Counted from the first letter of the stretch, positions 12,378-21,400 are shown. The stretch is 64,000 bases of DNA from Synechococcus sp. HK01-R (GCF_014217855.1 NZ_CP059059.1:558001-622000), one strand, 5' to 3'. Made by a program: numbers and translations. Notes: generated from the letters alone by a model not told the origin.

Positions 12378-12878
12378 ATGGCCTCCGGGCGGGACCACGA
12401 CCGCGCCACCAGCCTCTGGGCCCTGCCGTTGGCCGGCCTGCTCGCCTTGCTGCTGGGTGGTTGGGCCGGTGCCCTGGGGGGCCTGGCCTTCCTCATGGGT
12501 GGCCTTTGGCTGTCACCGGATCTCGACACCCACTCCCGCGCCCTCAATCGCTGGGGCCCATTGCGCTGGATCTGGTGGCCCTACCGGCGTCTGCTTCCCC
12601 ACCGTTCGCTCTTCTCCCATGGGCCTGTGATCGGCATGGCCCTGCGTCTGGGCTGGCTCCTGATCCTGCTGCTGCTGGTCTGGCAAGCACTGGCCTGGTT
12701 ACCACTGCCCTGGGTTCCCAACATTCAGGAGGGACTGCCCTGGCTGCTGCAGCAACTGGTGGGACAACCCAACGCTCTTCTGGCCGTGCTGCTGGGCCTT
12801 GAAGCCAGTGTGTGGCTACACCTCATCCTCGACGGCGATCCGCTGCCGGCGGAGTGGCGCGCCAGACGACGCCGGTGA
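12378..12878 (+). CDS. DUF2227-type putative metal-binding membrane protein
   Basis: 166 residues from the ATG at 12378. A hydrophobic N-terminal region (LPLAGLLALLLGGWAGALGG) precedes the family motif SPDLDTHSRALNRWGPLRW and PHRSLFSHGP, where conserved Asp and His residues are proposed to bind metal. Two more hydrophobic stretches follow, with a final WLHLILDGDP. Matches the cyanobacterial DUF2227 family by pattern; function is not established. Its stop (TGA 12876-12878) overlaps an in-frame GTG of the next gene. Confidence 0.78.
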   Translation: MASGRDHDRATSLWALPLAGLLALLLGGWAGALGGLAFLMGGLWLSPDLDTHSRALNRWGPLRWIWWPYRRLLPHRSLFSHGPVIGMALRLGWLLILLLLVWQALAWLPLPWVPNIQEGLPWLLQQLVGQPNALLAVLLGLEASVWLHLILDGDPLPAEWRARRRR

Positions 12879-12881
12879 GAG

Positions 12882-12904
12882 GGTGGCGGCAACTCGCCGC
12901 CGCC
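12882..12904 (+). promoter_or_regulatory. GC-rich hairpin just upstream of the mazG ATG
   Basis: A 9-bp stem (12882-12890 with 12896-12904, one G·U pair) and a 5-base loop AACTC end three bases before the ATG at 12908. If translation starts at the ATG, this hairpin would cover the ribosome-binding region. If it starts at the GTG at 12875, the hairpin is coding. Confidence 0.45.
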
Positions 12905-12907
12905 GAG

Positions 12908-13762
12908 ATGGCCGACCCCCAGACCCAGCCGCCGCACCACCCGGATCCAATCCGCCAGCTGGAGGCTGTGGTAGCCAGGCTGCGTGATCCTTCAGGTGGT
13001 TGCCCGTGGGATCTCGAGCAGACCCATGCCTCCCTCGTGCCCTATGTGCTGGAAGAGGCCCACGAGGTGGCTGACGCAATCCAACACGGGGATGACCGTC
13101 ATCTCAAAGAGGAGCTTGGCGATCTGCTGCTGCAGGTGGTGCTGCATGCCCGGATTGCGCAGGAAGAACAGCGTTTCGATCTCAATGCGATCGCCGAAAG
13201 CATCAGCGACAAATTGATCCGACGCCATCCCCACGTGTTCGCCGGCGCTGAGGCGGCCGACAGCGCTGCGGTGAAGGCAACCTGGGACGCGATCAAGGCT
13301 GCAGAACGGGCCGAGCAAACGGCAGATGGGGCTCCTTCCAGAAGTCCCCTGAGCGACCAGCTGGCTGGCAAGGTGCGGGGCCAGCCGGCAATGGCCGGCG
13401 CCATGACCATCTCTAAGAAAGCCGCCAAGGCCGGTTTCGAATGGGATGACCTGGCCGGGGTGTGGGACAAGGTGCATGAGGAGCTCGATGAGCTCAAGGA
13501 GGCGGTCGCCTCAGGAGACAGGGCTCATGCCCAGGAGGAACTGGGTGATGTGTTGTTCACCCTTGTGAACGTGGCCCGCTGGTGCGGCATTGATCCGGAG
13601 GCCGGCCTAGCGGGAACGAACCGGCGCTTTCTGGACCGCTTCTCCCGGGTGGAAGCCGCCCTGGGCGGAGACCTGCAAGGACGCGGCATCCAGGAACTGG
13701 AACGGCTCTGGCAGCAAGCCAAAGCCCAGATCAGAGCAGAAGCAAACTCTCCAGCCAGCTGA
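12908..13762 (+). CDS. mazG: Nucleoside triphosphate pyrophosphohydrolase MazG
   Basis: 284 residues from the ATG at 12908; an in-frame GTG at 12875 overlaps the previous stop and would add 11 residues. It hydrolyses nucleoside triphosphates, including non-canonical ones, to monophosphate plus pyrophosphate. The two-domain form is complete: GGCPWDLEQTHASLVPYVLE with EEAHEVADAI and EELGDLLLQVVLHA in domain 1, and KVHEELDELKEAV with EELGDVLFTLVNVARW in domain 2. The EExxE magnesium sites are intact in both. Confidence 0.95.
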   Translation: MADPQTQPPHHPDPIRQLEAVVARLRDPSGGCPWDLEQTHASLVPYVLEEAHEVADAIQHGDDRHLKEELGDLLLQVVLHARIAQEEQRFDLNAIAESISDKLIRRHPHVFAGAEAADSAAVKATWDAIKAAERAEQTADGAPSRSPLSDQLAGKVRGQPAMAGAMTISKKAAKAGFEWDDLAGVWDKVHEELDELKEAVASGDRAHAQEELGDVLFTLVNVARWCGIDPEAGLAGTNRRFLDRFSRVEAALGGDLQGRGIQELERLWQQAKAQIRAEANSPAS

Positions 13763-13785
13763 AAGCAGCCCTGAGACGGTGAGCG

Positions 13786-13953
13786 TCAGCTCATCGTGCC
13801 TTCCGTGCTGCCCCAGAGTTGACGTTTGGCGGCATCGGCCTTGCGAATGCAGGCCTTCGCCTCCCCGCGCGTCATGCAGACCCGGGCCCGTTCCTCGAGC
13901 TGCATCAACTCCACCAACTGGGTTAATGCCCCTCGGCTTTGTGGATGTTTCAT
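13786..13953 (-). CDS. 55-residue small protein behind a strong ribosome-binding site
   Basis: ATG at 13953, stop at 13786-13788. The start is preceded by GGAGGT four bases upstream, one of the best Shine-Dalgarno sequences in the window. The peptide begins MKHPQSRGALTQLVELMQLE, is helical and basic, and has two cysteines (VCMTRGEAKACIRKAD). No family recognised. The AT-rich 70-base region upstream contains Pho-box-like repeats (13980-13998). The opposite strand also carries an open frame, but with no comparable start signal. Confidence 0.6.
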   Translation of the reverse strand: MKHPQSRGALTQLVELMQLEERARVCMTRGEAKACIRKADAAKRQLWGSTEGTMS

Positions 13954-13979
13954 GTCGACCTCCACAGTCTTTCCTTTTA

Positions 13980-13998
13980 CTTAACTGCCGCTTAACCT
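13980..13998. promoter_or_regulatory. Pho-box-like direct repeat
   Basis: CTTAACTG-CCG-CTTAACCT: two 8-base units with a 3-base spacer, i.e. an 11-base period. The second unit equals the cyanobacterial PhoB consensus CTTAACCT; the first differs at two bases. A third, degraded unit may follow (GTCAACC). It lies 27 bases upstream of the 55-residue minus-strand gene. Phosphate control is an inference. Confidence 0.5.
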
Positions 13999-14022
13999 TT
14001 AAGTCAACCGGGATCAGCTTTC

Positions 14023-14460
14023 TTAATCATCCAGCGATGGTTTGCCCTGACGCCGCCGCTTGAGGGCGCTACGCCGCCCCTTGGCCTCGAGGCGACGCCG
14101 CACCGCACCCCGTCCGGGACGGGTGGCACGCCGCTCTGGTGGGGGTGCTTTCAATCCCTCCCTGAGCAGATCCCCCAAGCGCACGAGAGCCAACTGACGG
14201 TTCTGCCACTGGGAGCGCTCTTCCGCCACCACCAGCCGCAGACAGGTGCCATCAAGTCGAGTGCTCAGACGCTCCTTCAAGCGCGCGCGACGAAACGGAC
14301 CAAGGGCCGACGACCGCTCCAGATCAAACACCAGCTCCACCCTGGAATCGGTGGTGTTCACCCCCTGACCACCAGGACCAGAGGCACGAGAAAACCGCCA
14401 CTGAAGCTCAGCGGCGGGGATCACCAGGCGGTCGTTGACGATGCAGTGCAGAACTGACAA
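14023..14460 (-). CDS. ICT1/ArfB-like peptidyl-tRNA hydrolase (class I RF homologue)
   Basis: About 145 residues if it starts at the TTG at 14460; the frame runs back to 14535, inside the divergent speE, so the start is uncertain. The catalytic loop is [20 protein letters not shown], containing the GGQ that hydrolyses peptidyl-tRNA, and the tail is Arg/Lys-rich ([20 protein letters not shown]), as needed to enter the mRNA channel of stalled ribosomes. Known homologues rescue stalled ribosomes. No stop-codon recognition domain is present. Confidence 0.85.
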   Translation of the reverse strand: MSVLHCIVNDRLVIPAAELQWRFSRASGPGGQGVNTTDSRVELVFDLERSSALGPFRRARLKERLSTRLDGTCLRLVVAEERSQWQNRQLALVRLGDLLREGLKAPPPERRATRPGRGAVRRRLEAKGRRSALKRRRQGKPSLDD

Positions 14461-14509
14461 GAGGCCTCCCGCCGGTTTTAGCTGGAGAGAACCGTTTGCC
14501 ACCCCTGCG

Positions 14510-15373
14510 ATGAACCACGATGCTGCGGCATCCACCTCCGGCTGGATCGACGAACCCCATCAGGGGGTGCGTTACGGCCTGGCCGGGCGCGTGATCGCCG
14601 AGGAGCAATCCCCGTTCCAACGGGTCACGATCATTGAGAGCGAGCGCTACGGCAAAGGCCTGCTACTCGATGGTTGCTGGATGACCGCCGAACGCCAGGA
14701 GCGGCACTACCACGAATCAATCGTGCATCCAGCCCTTTGCAGCGCCGCACAGATTGAGCGAGTGCTGGTGATTGGCGGTGGGGACGGCGGCACCGCCCGC
14801 GAGTGCCTGCGCCATGCCGGCGTGCAGCACCTCGACATGGTGGAGATCGATGGGCTGGTGGTGGAGTGGAGCCAGCAGCACCTGCCCTCCATCGGCGGAG
14901 GCTGCTGGAGCGATCCCCGCTTCCATCTCACCGTGGGGGATGGCATCGCCTGGGCCGCGAATGCCTCCGACGCCAGCTACGACGTGGTGATCGTTGATGG
15001 ATCCGATCCCGCTGGCCCAGCCGAAGGATTGTTCAACCGTGCCTTCTTCGAGCAGTGCCGCCGCATCCTGAAACCGGGCGGTGTGTTTGCCACCCAGAGC
15101 GAATCACCCGAAGCGTTCCGGCAGGTGCACATCGACACCGTGAAGGTGATCCGCGAGGTGTTCGGCCACGCGGATCCGATGTATGGATGGGTGCCGATGT
15201 ACCCCAGCGGCTGGTGGAGCTGGACCTTTGCCGCCACCGACAGCCCGCGTTACCGACGACCCGACCCAGTGCGGGCCGCCGCCGTCGCCGAGGGCTGTGA
15301 GATCTGGAGCCCCCGCTGGCAATGCGGTGCCTTTGATGCCGTGCCTGCCTTTGTTCAACGGGAGCTCGCTTGA
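14510..15373 (+). CDS. speE: Spermidine synthase family aminopropyltransferase
   Basis: 287 residues from the ATG at 14510. It transfers an aminopropyl group from decarboxylated SAM to putrescine or a related amine. Visible motifs are [20 protein letters not shown], the SAM-site [28 protein letters not shown], and [18 protein letters not shown] with the catalytic Asp. The stop shares one base with the ATG of the agmatinase gene, so speE-speB form a translationally coupled polyamine pair. Confidence 0.93.
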   Translation: MNHDAAASTSGWIDEPHQGVRYGLAGRVIAEEQSPFQRVTIIESERYGKGLLLDGCWMTAERQERHYHESIVHPALCSAAQIERVLVIGGGDGGTARECLRHAGVQHLDMVEIDGLVVEWSQQHLPSIGGGCWSDPRFHLTVGDGIAWAANASDASYDVVIVDGSDPAGPAEGLFNRAFFEQCRRILKPGGVFATQSESPEAFRQVHIDTVKVIREVFGHADPMYGWVPMYPSGWWSWTFAATDSPRYRRPDPVRAAAVAEGCEIWSPRWQCGAFDAVPAFVQRELA

Positions 15374-16260
15374 TGGACACGACCACCATCAACACCCAAC
15401 TGCTCAACACCGATCTGTTTGATACCGACGGAGCCATCTACATGGGCAGCCAGCGGGACCCTGCCGGCTGCCGCGTGGGGCTGTTCGGCGTCCCCTACGA
15501 CGGCACCACCTCCTTTCGCCCCGGAACCCGATTCGGACCGGGGGCCATCCGGGAGGTAAGCAACGGTCTCGAGACCTATTGCCCCCAACTGGACCAAGAC
15601 CTGGAGGACCTGAACTTCGCGGACCTCGGCGCCGTGGACATCCCCTTCGGAGCACCTGAACCCGTGGTAGCCGCGGTGAAACAGGCCACCGAAACCGTGC
15701 TGGCCCTTGGCCTCAAGCCACTGATGCTGGGCGGCGAACACTCAATCAGCTCCGGAGCAGTCGCAGCCGTGGCGGCACGACACCCCGACCTGGTACTGGT
15801 CCAGCTCGATGCCCACGCCGACTTGCGCCATGAATGGCTTGGAGCCAGCCACAGCCACGCCTGCGCCATGCGCCGCTGCCTGGAGGTGCTGCCCAGCCAA
15901 CAGCTGCTGCAGATCGCCATTCGCAGCGGCACCCGGGAAGAATTTTCAGAACTGCGCAACACAGGCCGTCTGGTGGCGATTGAACGAATGACCGACGCCC
16001 TTAAGCCACTGCGGGGCCAACCGATCTATCTCACGGTTGATCTGGATTGGTTTGACCCGGCCGTCATGGCCGGCACCGGCACCCCGGAACCAGGCGGATT
16101 CCATTGGGGCGACTTCGCAACCCTCGTGGATGAATTACGTCACCATCAGCTCGTCGCCGCCGATGTGGTGGAACTGGCTCCGCAGTTGGATCCTTCAGGT
16201 GTGAGCAGCGTGCTGGCCAGCAAAGTGACCCGCAGCCTCCTGATGCTGCTGCATCAATAG
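15373..16260 (+). CDS. speB: Agmatinase-family ureohydrolase
   Basis: 295 residues. It hydrolyses agmatine (or a related guanidino compound) to an amine and urea using two manganese ions. The metal ligands are all present: GGEHS, DAHADLRHEW followed by SHSHACAMR, and DLDWFDPAVM. Arginase or guanidinobutyrase activity cannot be excluded from sequence alone, but its coupling to speE favours agmatinase. The product urea could feed the urease encoded 20 kb downstream. The 3' end overlaps the convergent gene by 7 bases. Confidence 0.92.
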   Translation: MDTTTINTQLLNTDLFDTDGAIYMGSQRDPAGCRVGLFGVPYDGTTSFRPGTRFGPGAIREVSNGLETYCPQLDQDLEDLNFADLGAVDIPFGAPEPVVAAVKQATETVLALGLKPLMLGGEHSISSGAVAAVAARHPDLVLVQLDAHADLRHEWLGASHSHACAMRRCLEVLPSQQLLQIAIRSGTREEFSELRNTGRLVAIERMTDALKPLRGQPIYLTVDLDWFDPAVMAGTGTPEPGGFHWGDFATLVDELRHHQLVAADVVELAPQLDPSGVSSVLASKVTRSLLMLLHQ

Positions 16261-16679
16261 AAATGGCAGGCATCCAGCCGCTGCTCCCGCAGTCGGCTGT
16301 GCTGCCGCTCCAGCAGGCTCAGCACCATGGTCGGGTGGCGGTGGACCAGCTCCAAAAAGCTGATGCGAGGCAGACGCACGAAGGCCACCGGCGTCAAGGC
16401 CCGGGCATCACGGCTGTGATGCAGACGGTTTCCTGCCAGGTCTTCATAGAAGAACACCTCACCGGCGCCGTAACGAAGCCGGCCGGCACCTGGGGCAGAC
16501 AACTCAACCAGCCCCCGCTCAAGGGCATAGATGGCCTGCACGGGCTCGGAACGTCGGAACAGGATCGCGCCCGTCGGCACCGTGTGCTGATCGGCGTGGG
16601 CGTGTTCTGCAATTAACTCCACCGGCGAAGGCAAAGGGCTGGTGGCAATCAAGGCAGAGGGTTCCCCCACGTGTTCCAT
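16254..16679 (-). CDS. Stand-alone cyclic-nucleotide-binding-type domain protein
   Basis: 141 residues forming one CRP/CAP-type beta-barrel: VPTGAILFRRSEPVQAIYAL, ERGLVELS, GAGEVFFYEDLAG, then VRLPRISFLELVHRHP and a C-terminal helix. CRP and NtcA proteins continue with a helix-turn-helix of about 80 residues; this one stops at the dimerisation helix (LERQHSRLREQRLDAC), so it is probably not a DNA-binding regulator. Ligand unknown. Confidence 0.8.
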   Translation of the reverse strand: MEHVGEPSALIATSPLPSPVELIAEHAHADQHTVPTGAILFRRSEPVQAIYALERGLVELSAPGAGRLRYGAGEVFFYEDLAGNRLHHSRDARALTPVAFVRLPRISFLELVHRHPTMVLSLLERQHSRLREQRLDACHFY

Positions 16680-16774
16680 CAGACAATGCTCACGGATCAG
16701 ACCGGAAACAGAGGTTGCTCAAATCACAGAATAGGAATCCAAGCTCGATCTTCAGCTTTTCTTCCGTTTTTGGC

Positions 16775-17113
16775 TCAACCCTCACCCCCTGCCGCCAGGG
16801 GCAGGGAGCGTTCATGCAGTTCCAACTGAACGTCTGACCGAGCGACTGCTTGCTCCATCGCCACGAGCCGAGGCAACGACGGTGGGCGGGCGGTCCAGTG
16901 ATGACACCAGGCCACCCGAGCGAGATCCGCATGAACCGGCAGGCGGCGCAAGCGACACCAGCCGCCATCTGCAGCCGCTGAGGCACCTGCAGTGCAGTGA
17001 AGACAGGTGTGGCAGCAAACGTCTGCCAAACGCAAAACCCGGAGAGCGCCAAGCGTAAGGACGGTTGAAAAAGCGAACCACCTCCGCAAGCAAATCTGCG
17101 GCTTTGCTTCCAA
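16775..17113 (-). CDS. Candidate Cys/His-rich hypothetical protein
   Basis: The otherwise gene-free 490 bases between the CNB gene and gcvT hold one likely coding frame, up to 112 residues with an uncertain start. Its core has CCHTCLHCTAG, WCRLRRLPVHADLARVAWCH and HHWTARPPSLP, a spacing of Cys and His that looks like a zinc or iron-sulfur site rather than chance. Other frames here are less protein-like. No family recognised. The first 25 residues may not belong. Confidence 0.45.
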   Translation of the reverse strand: MEAKPQICLRRWFAFSTVLTLGALRVLRLADVCCHTCLHCTAGASAAADGGWCRLRRLPVHADLARVAWCHHWTARPPSLPRLVAMEQAVARSDVQLELHERSLPLAAGGEG

Positions 17114-17173
17114 TTACGGTGCCGAGGGCGATCACCTTGGCCGAGAATGCGGACCTCGTGCCCTCGGTGAGTG

Positions 17174-18265
17174 ATGGAGCTAAAACGCACCCCCCTGCAC
17201 GATCTCTGCCAAGAAGCAGGAGGCCGCATGGTGCCTTTCGCCGGCTGGGAGATGGCCGTGCAGTACTCAGGGCTCGTGGCCGAACACACCGCAGTGCGTC
17301 AGGCGGTGGGCATGTTCGACATCTCCCACATGGGGGTGCTGCGCTTCAGCGGGCCTAACCCCAAAGACGCCCTTCAGCAGCTGGTGCCCACCGATCTTCA
17401 CCGCATCGGACCTGGCCAGGCCTCCTACACGGTGCTGCTCAATCACAACGGCGGCATCCTGGACGACCTGATCGTCTACGACCTCGACGACAGCACGGTG
17501 CTAGCGGTGATCAACGCCGCCTGTGCCGAAACCGATCGCGCCTGGTTGGAACAGCAACTCAGGAGCAGCTCCATCAGCATCAGCGACGCCAAAGGCGATG
17601 GTGTGTTGCTGGCACTTCAGGGCCCAGAGGCCCAGGCCGTTCTGGAAGAACTCAGCAGCACATCGCTGCAGGACTTGCCCCGCTTCGGGCACAGGCTGCT
17701 CGCCCTGCCAGGGCTGAATGCGGAGGTCCTGGTGGCGCGCACCGGCTACACAGGCGAAGACGGCTTTGAATTGCTGCTGCCCCGTGACGCGGGCCGGGAA
17801 CTTTGGAAACACTTACTGAAGCAAGGCGTGACCCCCTGTGGCCTCGGGGCCCGGGACAGCCTTCGCCTTGAGGCGGCGATGCACCTCTACGGCCAAGATA
17901 TGGATGTCAGCACGACCCCCCTCGAAGCCGGTCTGGGCTGGCTGGTGCACCTGGAGAATCCGGTGGCATTCATCGGCCGAGATGCACTCGAGCGGGAAGT
18001 GGCCTCAGGCAGCCAGCGCAGGCTGGTGGGGCTGCGCCTGGAAGGCCGGGCCATTCCCCGCCACGACTACCCAATCCTTAATGGTGACCAAGTGGTGGGC
18101 AAGGTGAGCAGCGGTGGCTGGGCTCCCAGCCTCGAGGCGGGCATCGGCCTGGGCTATGTGCCAACAGCCCTCGCAACGGTGGGCACCCCCCTCAGCGTTG
18201 AGATCCGCGGCAAACGCCATCCCGCCACCGTGGTGAAACGCCCCTTCTATCGACGGACCACCTGA
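17174..18265 (+). CDS. gcvT: Glycine cleavage system T protein (aminomethyltransferase)
   Basis: 363 residues from the ATG at 17174 (a GTG codon immediately precedes it). The T protein transfers the methylene group from the aminomethyl-lipoyl H protein to tetrahydrofolate, releasing ammonia; in cyanobacteria this recovers photorespiratory glycine. Motifs: [23 protein letters not shown] with the catalytic-site Asp, [25 protein letters not shown], and [21 protein letters not shown]. The gcvH and gcvP genes are not in this window. No glycine riboswitch is visible upstream. Confidence 0.97.
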   Translation: MELKRTPLHDLCQEAGGRMVPFAGWEMAVQYSGLVAEHTAVRQAVGMFDISHMGVLRFSGPNPKDALQQLVPTDLHRIGPGQASYTVLLNHNGGILDDLIVYDLDDSTVLAVINAACAETDRAWLEQQLRSSSISISDAKGDGVLLALQGPEAQAVLEELSSTSLQDLPRFGHRLLALPGLNAEVLVARTGYTGEDGFELLLPRDAGRELWKHLLKQGVTPCGLGARDSLRLEAAMHLYGQDMDVSTTPLEAGLGWLVHLENPVAFIGRDALEREVASGSQRRLVGLRLEGRAIPRHDYPILNGDQVVGKVSSGGWAPSLEAGIGLGYVPTALATVGTPLSVEIRGKRHPATVVKRPFYRRTT

Positions 18266-18321
18266 CGGTGCAGCCTCCTCCCTGTGGGAAACTCGCCTCT
18301 CACGTCACGCCCCCTGGCCCC

Positions 18322-20142
18322 ATGCGCAGCAACGGATGCGGAGATCTGCGCGAAACACAGGTCGACGAGCAGGTCAAGCTCTGCGGCTGGGTCGACCGAC
18401 GACGCGATCACGGTGGAGTGATCTTCATCGATCTGCGGGACCGTACCGGCACCGTGCAGATCACCGTGGACCCCGATCTTGGGGCCGAAGCCTTCGCGGT
18501 GGCGGAACACCTGCGCAGCGAGACCGTCCTCCAGGTGCAGGGCAAGGTGCGGGCGCGACCGACTGAATCCCTCAATGAACGTCTGGCCACTGGCGCAGTG
18601 GAAGTTCTGGCCAGCACCATCACGGTGCTGAACAACGTCAAGGGCAACTTGCCCTTCCCGGTGTCGATCCACGACGAGGAGAACACGCGCGAGGAGCTCC
18701 GCCTGCGCCACCGCTATCTGGATCTGCGCCGCAAGCGCATGAACGACAACCTGCGCCTGCGGGCTCAGACGATCCAAACCGCCCGCCGCTTCCTTGAAGA
18801 CGAAGGCTTCATCGAGGTGGAAACTCCGGTGCTCACCCGATCCACACCAGAGGGAGCCCGCGACTACATCCTCCCCAGTCGCGTCTGTGGGGGTGAATGG
18901 TTCGCGCTGCCCCAGTCACCCCAGCTGTTCAAACAGCTGCTGATGGTGGGTGGCATCGAGAAGTACTACCAGGTGGCCCGCTGCTTCCGGGACGAAGACC
19001 TGCGCGCCGATCGCCAGCCGGAATTCACCCAGCTGGACATCGAGATGAGCTTCATGGATCAAGAGGACATCCTCGATCTGAATGAACGGCTGATCAGCAC
19101 CATCTGGAAAACGGTGAAAGGGATCGAGCTGCCCCGTCCCTTCCCGCGCATGACCTGGCATGACGCCATGGAGCGTTATGGCACCGACCGACCCGACACC
19201 CGCTATGGGATGGAGCTCACCAATGTGAGCGACATCGTTCAGGACATGGGCTTCAAGGTGTTCAGCGGTGCGGTGAAGGCCGGTGGCTCCGTGAAATGCA
19301 TCGCCGTTCCCGGCGGAAACGATGCCGTGTCAAACGTGCGCATCAAGCCAGGTGGGGACGTCTTCAGTGAGGCCCAACAGGCCGGCGCCGGTGGTCTGGC
19401 CTTCATCCGAGTGCGCGAGGGCGGCGAGATCGACACGATCGGGGCGATCAAAGACAACCTCAGCGAGGAGCAGAAGCAGGAGCTGCTCAGCCGAAGCGGC
19501 GCCGAGCCTGGCACCCTGCTGCTGTTCGGTGCCGGCGACACCGCCACGGTGAACAAGGCCCTGGATCGGGTGCGTCAGTACCTGGCGCGCGAACTGGGCC
19601 TGGTGAAGCCCGACCGGGACAACAACCAGTGGAATTTCCTCTGGGTGGTCGACTTCCCGATGTTCGAGTTCAACAGCGACGAGAACCGCTACGAAGCGCT
19701 TCATCACCCCTTCTGCGCCCCCAACAACAGTGATCTGGGCAGCGATCCAGCGCAATGGGCCCACAACCTGCCCACGGCCCGCGCCCAGGCCTACGACCTG
19801 GTGCTCAACGGTCTGGAACTCGGTGGCGGCTCCCTGCGCATCCATGACTCAGCTCTGCAACGTCAGGTGCTCCAGACCGTTGGACTGCCCCTGGAGGAGG
19901 CGCAGCAGCAGTTCGGCTTCCTGATCGACGCCCTCGACATGGGGGCACCACCCCACGGAGGCCTGGCCTTCGGCGTCGACCGCATGGTGATGCTCTTGGC
20001 CGGTGAGGAGTCGATTCGCGACACGATTGCCTTCCCCAAAACCCAGCAGGCCCGCTGTCTGATGACTTCAGCGCCCGCAGGGGTTGCCGACAAGCAACTC
20101 GAGGAGCTGCACGTGGCCAGCACCTGGGTGGATCCCGAATAG
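18322..20142 (+). CDS. aspS: Aspartyl-tRNA synthetase
   Basis: 606 residues from the ATG at 18322, the normal length for a bacterial AspRS. An N-terminal OB-fold anticodon-binding domain ([20 protein letters not shown]) is followed by the class II core: motif 1 (FIEVETPVL), motif 2 ([20 protein letters not shown]), the bacterial GAD insertion (from about 300), and motif 3 ([15 protein letters not shown]). A discriminating or non-discriminating enzyme cannot be told from sequence alone. Confidence 0.97.
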   Translation: MRSNGCGDLRETQVDEQVKLCGWVDRRRDHGGVIFIDLRDRTGTVQITVDPDLGAEAFAVAEHLRSETVLQVQGKVRARPTESLNERLATGAVEVLASTITVLNNVKGNLPFPVSIHDEENTREELRLRHRYLDLRRKRMNDNLRLRAQTIQTARRFLEDEGFIEVETPVLTRSTPEGARDYILPSRVCGGEWFALPQSPQLFKQLLMVGGIEKYYQVARCFRDEDLRADRQPEFTQLDIEMSFMDQEDILDLNERLISTIWKTVKGIELPRPFPRMTWHDAMERYGTDRPDTRYGMELTNVSDIVQDMGFKVFSGAVKAGGSVKCIAVPGGNDAVSNVRIKPGGDVFSEAQQAGAGGLAFIRVREGGEIDTIGAIKDNLSEEQKQELLSRSGAEPGTLLLFGAGDTATVNKALDRVRQYLARELGLVKPDRDNNQWNFLWVVDFPMFEFNSDENRYEALHHPFCAPNNSDLGSDPAQWAHNLPTARAQAYDLVLNGLELGGGSLRIHDSALQRQVLQTVGLPLEEAQQQFGFLIDALDMGAPPHGGLAFGVDRMVMLLAGEESIRDTIAFPKTQQARCLMTSAPAGVADKQLEELHVASTWVDPE

Positions 20143-20143
20143 A

Positions 20144-20181
20144 TTCCGCGCATTCCAAGCACTGCTGACCAACGCGCGGAA
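20144..20181 (+). repeat. Inverted repeat downstream of aspS
   Basis: TTCCGCGC (20144-20151) and GCGCGGAA (20174-20181) are perfect inverted arms separated by 22 bases in the aspS/sigma-factor gap. There is no T-run, so it is not a classical intrinsic terminator; it may be an RNA hairpin or an operator for the sigma gene. Confidence 0.4.
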
Positions 20182-20207
20182 CCCTGAGGACATTCAGGCG
20201 TACGCCT

Positions 20208-21083
20208 TTGACCACCAGTGAGCGATCGAGCGGGGCTTCCCGGGAGCGCAGGGGCGCAGGCAATGACCTGCTGCGCCTTTACCTGCAGGACATCGGTCGG
20301 GTGGATCTGCTCAGCAATGAAGAGGAGGTGCTGCTGGCCCGGCAAGTGCAACGGCGGGAGCAACTGCTGCGGGAGGAACGCGCCCTAGCGGTGAACCACC
20401 CGGTGCTGCAGACGCTGTTGGAGCTGGAGGAACTACAGCAACGGGAGGCGAACCATCTCTGTCACTGGCCCACCCGCCAGGAATGGGCGCGAGCGGCGGG
20501 GCTAGCCGTCAGCGACCTTCAGGCCACGCTGACCGAGGGATACGGCACCTGGGCAAAGCTGATCCAACTGGAACCCAGGGAACTCAAACGGGAGCTGCGT
20601 GATGGTCGCCGAGCCCGCGATCGCATGATCGCCGCCAACCTGCGTTTGGTGGTGACCGTGGCCAAGAAATATCAGCAACGGGGGCTGGAACTGCTGGATC
20701 TCGTGCAAGAGGGCACCCTCGGACTCGAACGGGCCGTAGAGAAATTCGACCCCACCCGTGGCTTCCGCTTCAGCACCTACTCCTACTGGTGGATCCGCCA
20801 GGGCATCACCCGGGCGATCGCCACCCAGAGCCGCACGATTCGACTGCCGGTTCACATCACCGAAAAGCTGAACAGGATTAAGCGAGTGCAGCAGGAAATC
20901 GCAAGTCAGGAGGGGCGACTCGCCTCCCTTTCAGACCTGGCCAAGCGTCTCGGGCTCAGCGAGGAAACGGTGCGCCTGACCTTGATGCGAGTTCCCCGCT
21001 CGGTCTCCCTTGAAATGCGCGTGGGCCGCGAACAGGACACCCAGCTCGGCGACCTGCTGGAGGATGGCAAAGCCACTCCCTAA
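20208..21083 (+). CDS. Sigma-70 family factor truncated before region 4
   Basis: 291 residues from a TTG at 20208 to a TAA at 21081-21083. Region 1.2 is DLLRLYLQDIGRVDLLSNEE; region 2 has AANLRLVVTVAKKY, LLDLVQEGTLGLERAVEKFD and the -10 recognition segment FSTYSYWWIRQGITRAI; region 3 has LPVHITEKLNRIKRVQQEIA. Region 4, which binds the -35 element, is missing because of the in-frame TAA, although it is intact in the same frame just downstream. The translated product could only recognise extended -10 promoters, or the gene is inactive. It resembles the group 2 sigma factors of picocyanobacteria. Confidence 0.8.
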   Translation: MTTSERSSGASRERRGAGNDLLRLYLQDIGRVDLLSNEEEVLLARQVQRREQLLREERALAVNHPVLQTLLELEELQQREANHLCHWPTRQEWARAAGLAVSDLQATLTEGYGTWAKLIQLEPRELKRELRDGRRARDRMIAANLRLVVTVAKKYQQRGLELLDLVQEGTLGLERAVEKFDPTRGFRFSTYSYWWIRQGITRAIATQSRTIRLPVHITEKLNRIKRVQQEIASQEGRLASLSDLAKRLGLSEETVRLTLMRVPRSVSLEMRVGREQDTQLGDLLEDGKATP

Positions 21084-21338
21084 CAGGAACTGACCAGGGA
21101 CGCCCTGCGTGACGACCTGGAACACCTGCTGGATGAGCTCACTGACCGGGAGGCGGAAGTGATCCGTCGGCGCTTTGGGCTCGAGGACGACACCCCCTGC
21201 ACCCTGGCGCAGATCGGTGAAGCGATGGCCCTCTCCCGAGAGCGGGTTCGGCAGATCGAAACCCGGGCTTTGCTGAAGCTGCGCCAACCCCAACGACGTT
21301 GCAAGGTGCGGGATTACATCCAGGAGTTCGATTCCTGA
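21084..21338 (+). pseudogene. Disconnected sigma-70 region 4
   Basis: Directly in frame after the TAA, 84 codons continue without interruption to a TGA at 21336-21338. They encode a full sigma region 4: [40 protein letters not shown] and the helix-turn-helix [17 protein letters not shown]. There is no start codon near its beginning, so it could be made only by readthrough or internal initiation. A single change at the TAA (for example from GAA) would restore a normal sigma factor of about 376 residues. Confidence 0.85.
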
Positions 21339-21354
21339 GCGGAGCCTGCTGCCC

Positions 21355-21378
21355 GCCGCTAAGACAGCCGCTAAGACA
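21355..21378 (+). repeat. 12-bp perfect tandem repeat upstream of dpsA
   Basis: GCCGCTAAGACA occurs twice without a gap (21355-21366 and 21367-21378), 22 bases before the dpsA ATG, in the likely promoter/leader region. Confidence 0.85.
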
Positions 21379-21400
21379 AAGGCAACAGGACCTCACCGTC

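Noticed and set aside
17114-17173. Glycine riboswitch before gcvT
   Set aside because: The 60-base gap is far too short for tandem aptamers and has no matching core.
20144-20181. Intrinsic terminator after aspS
   Set aside because: Inverted arms exist but the loop is 22 bases and there is no T-run, so it is listed only as an inverted repeat.
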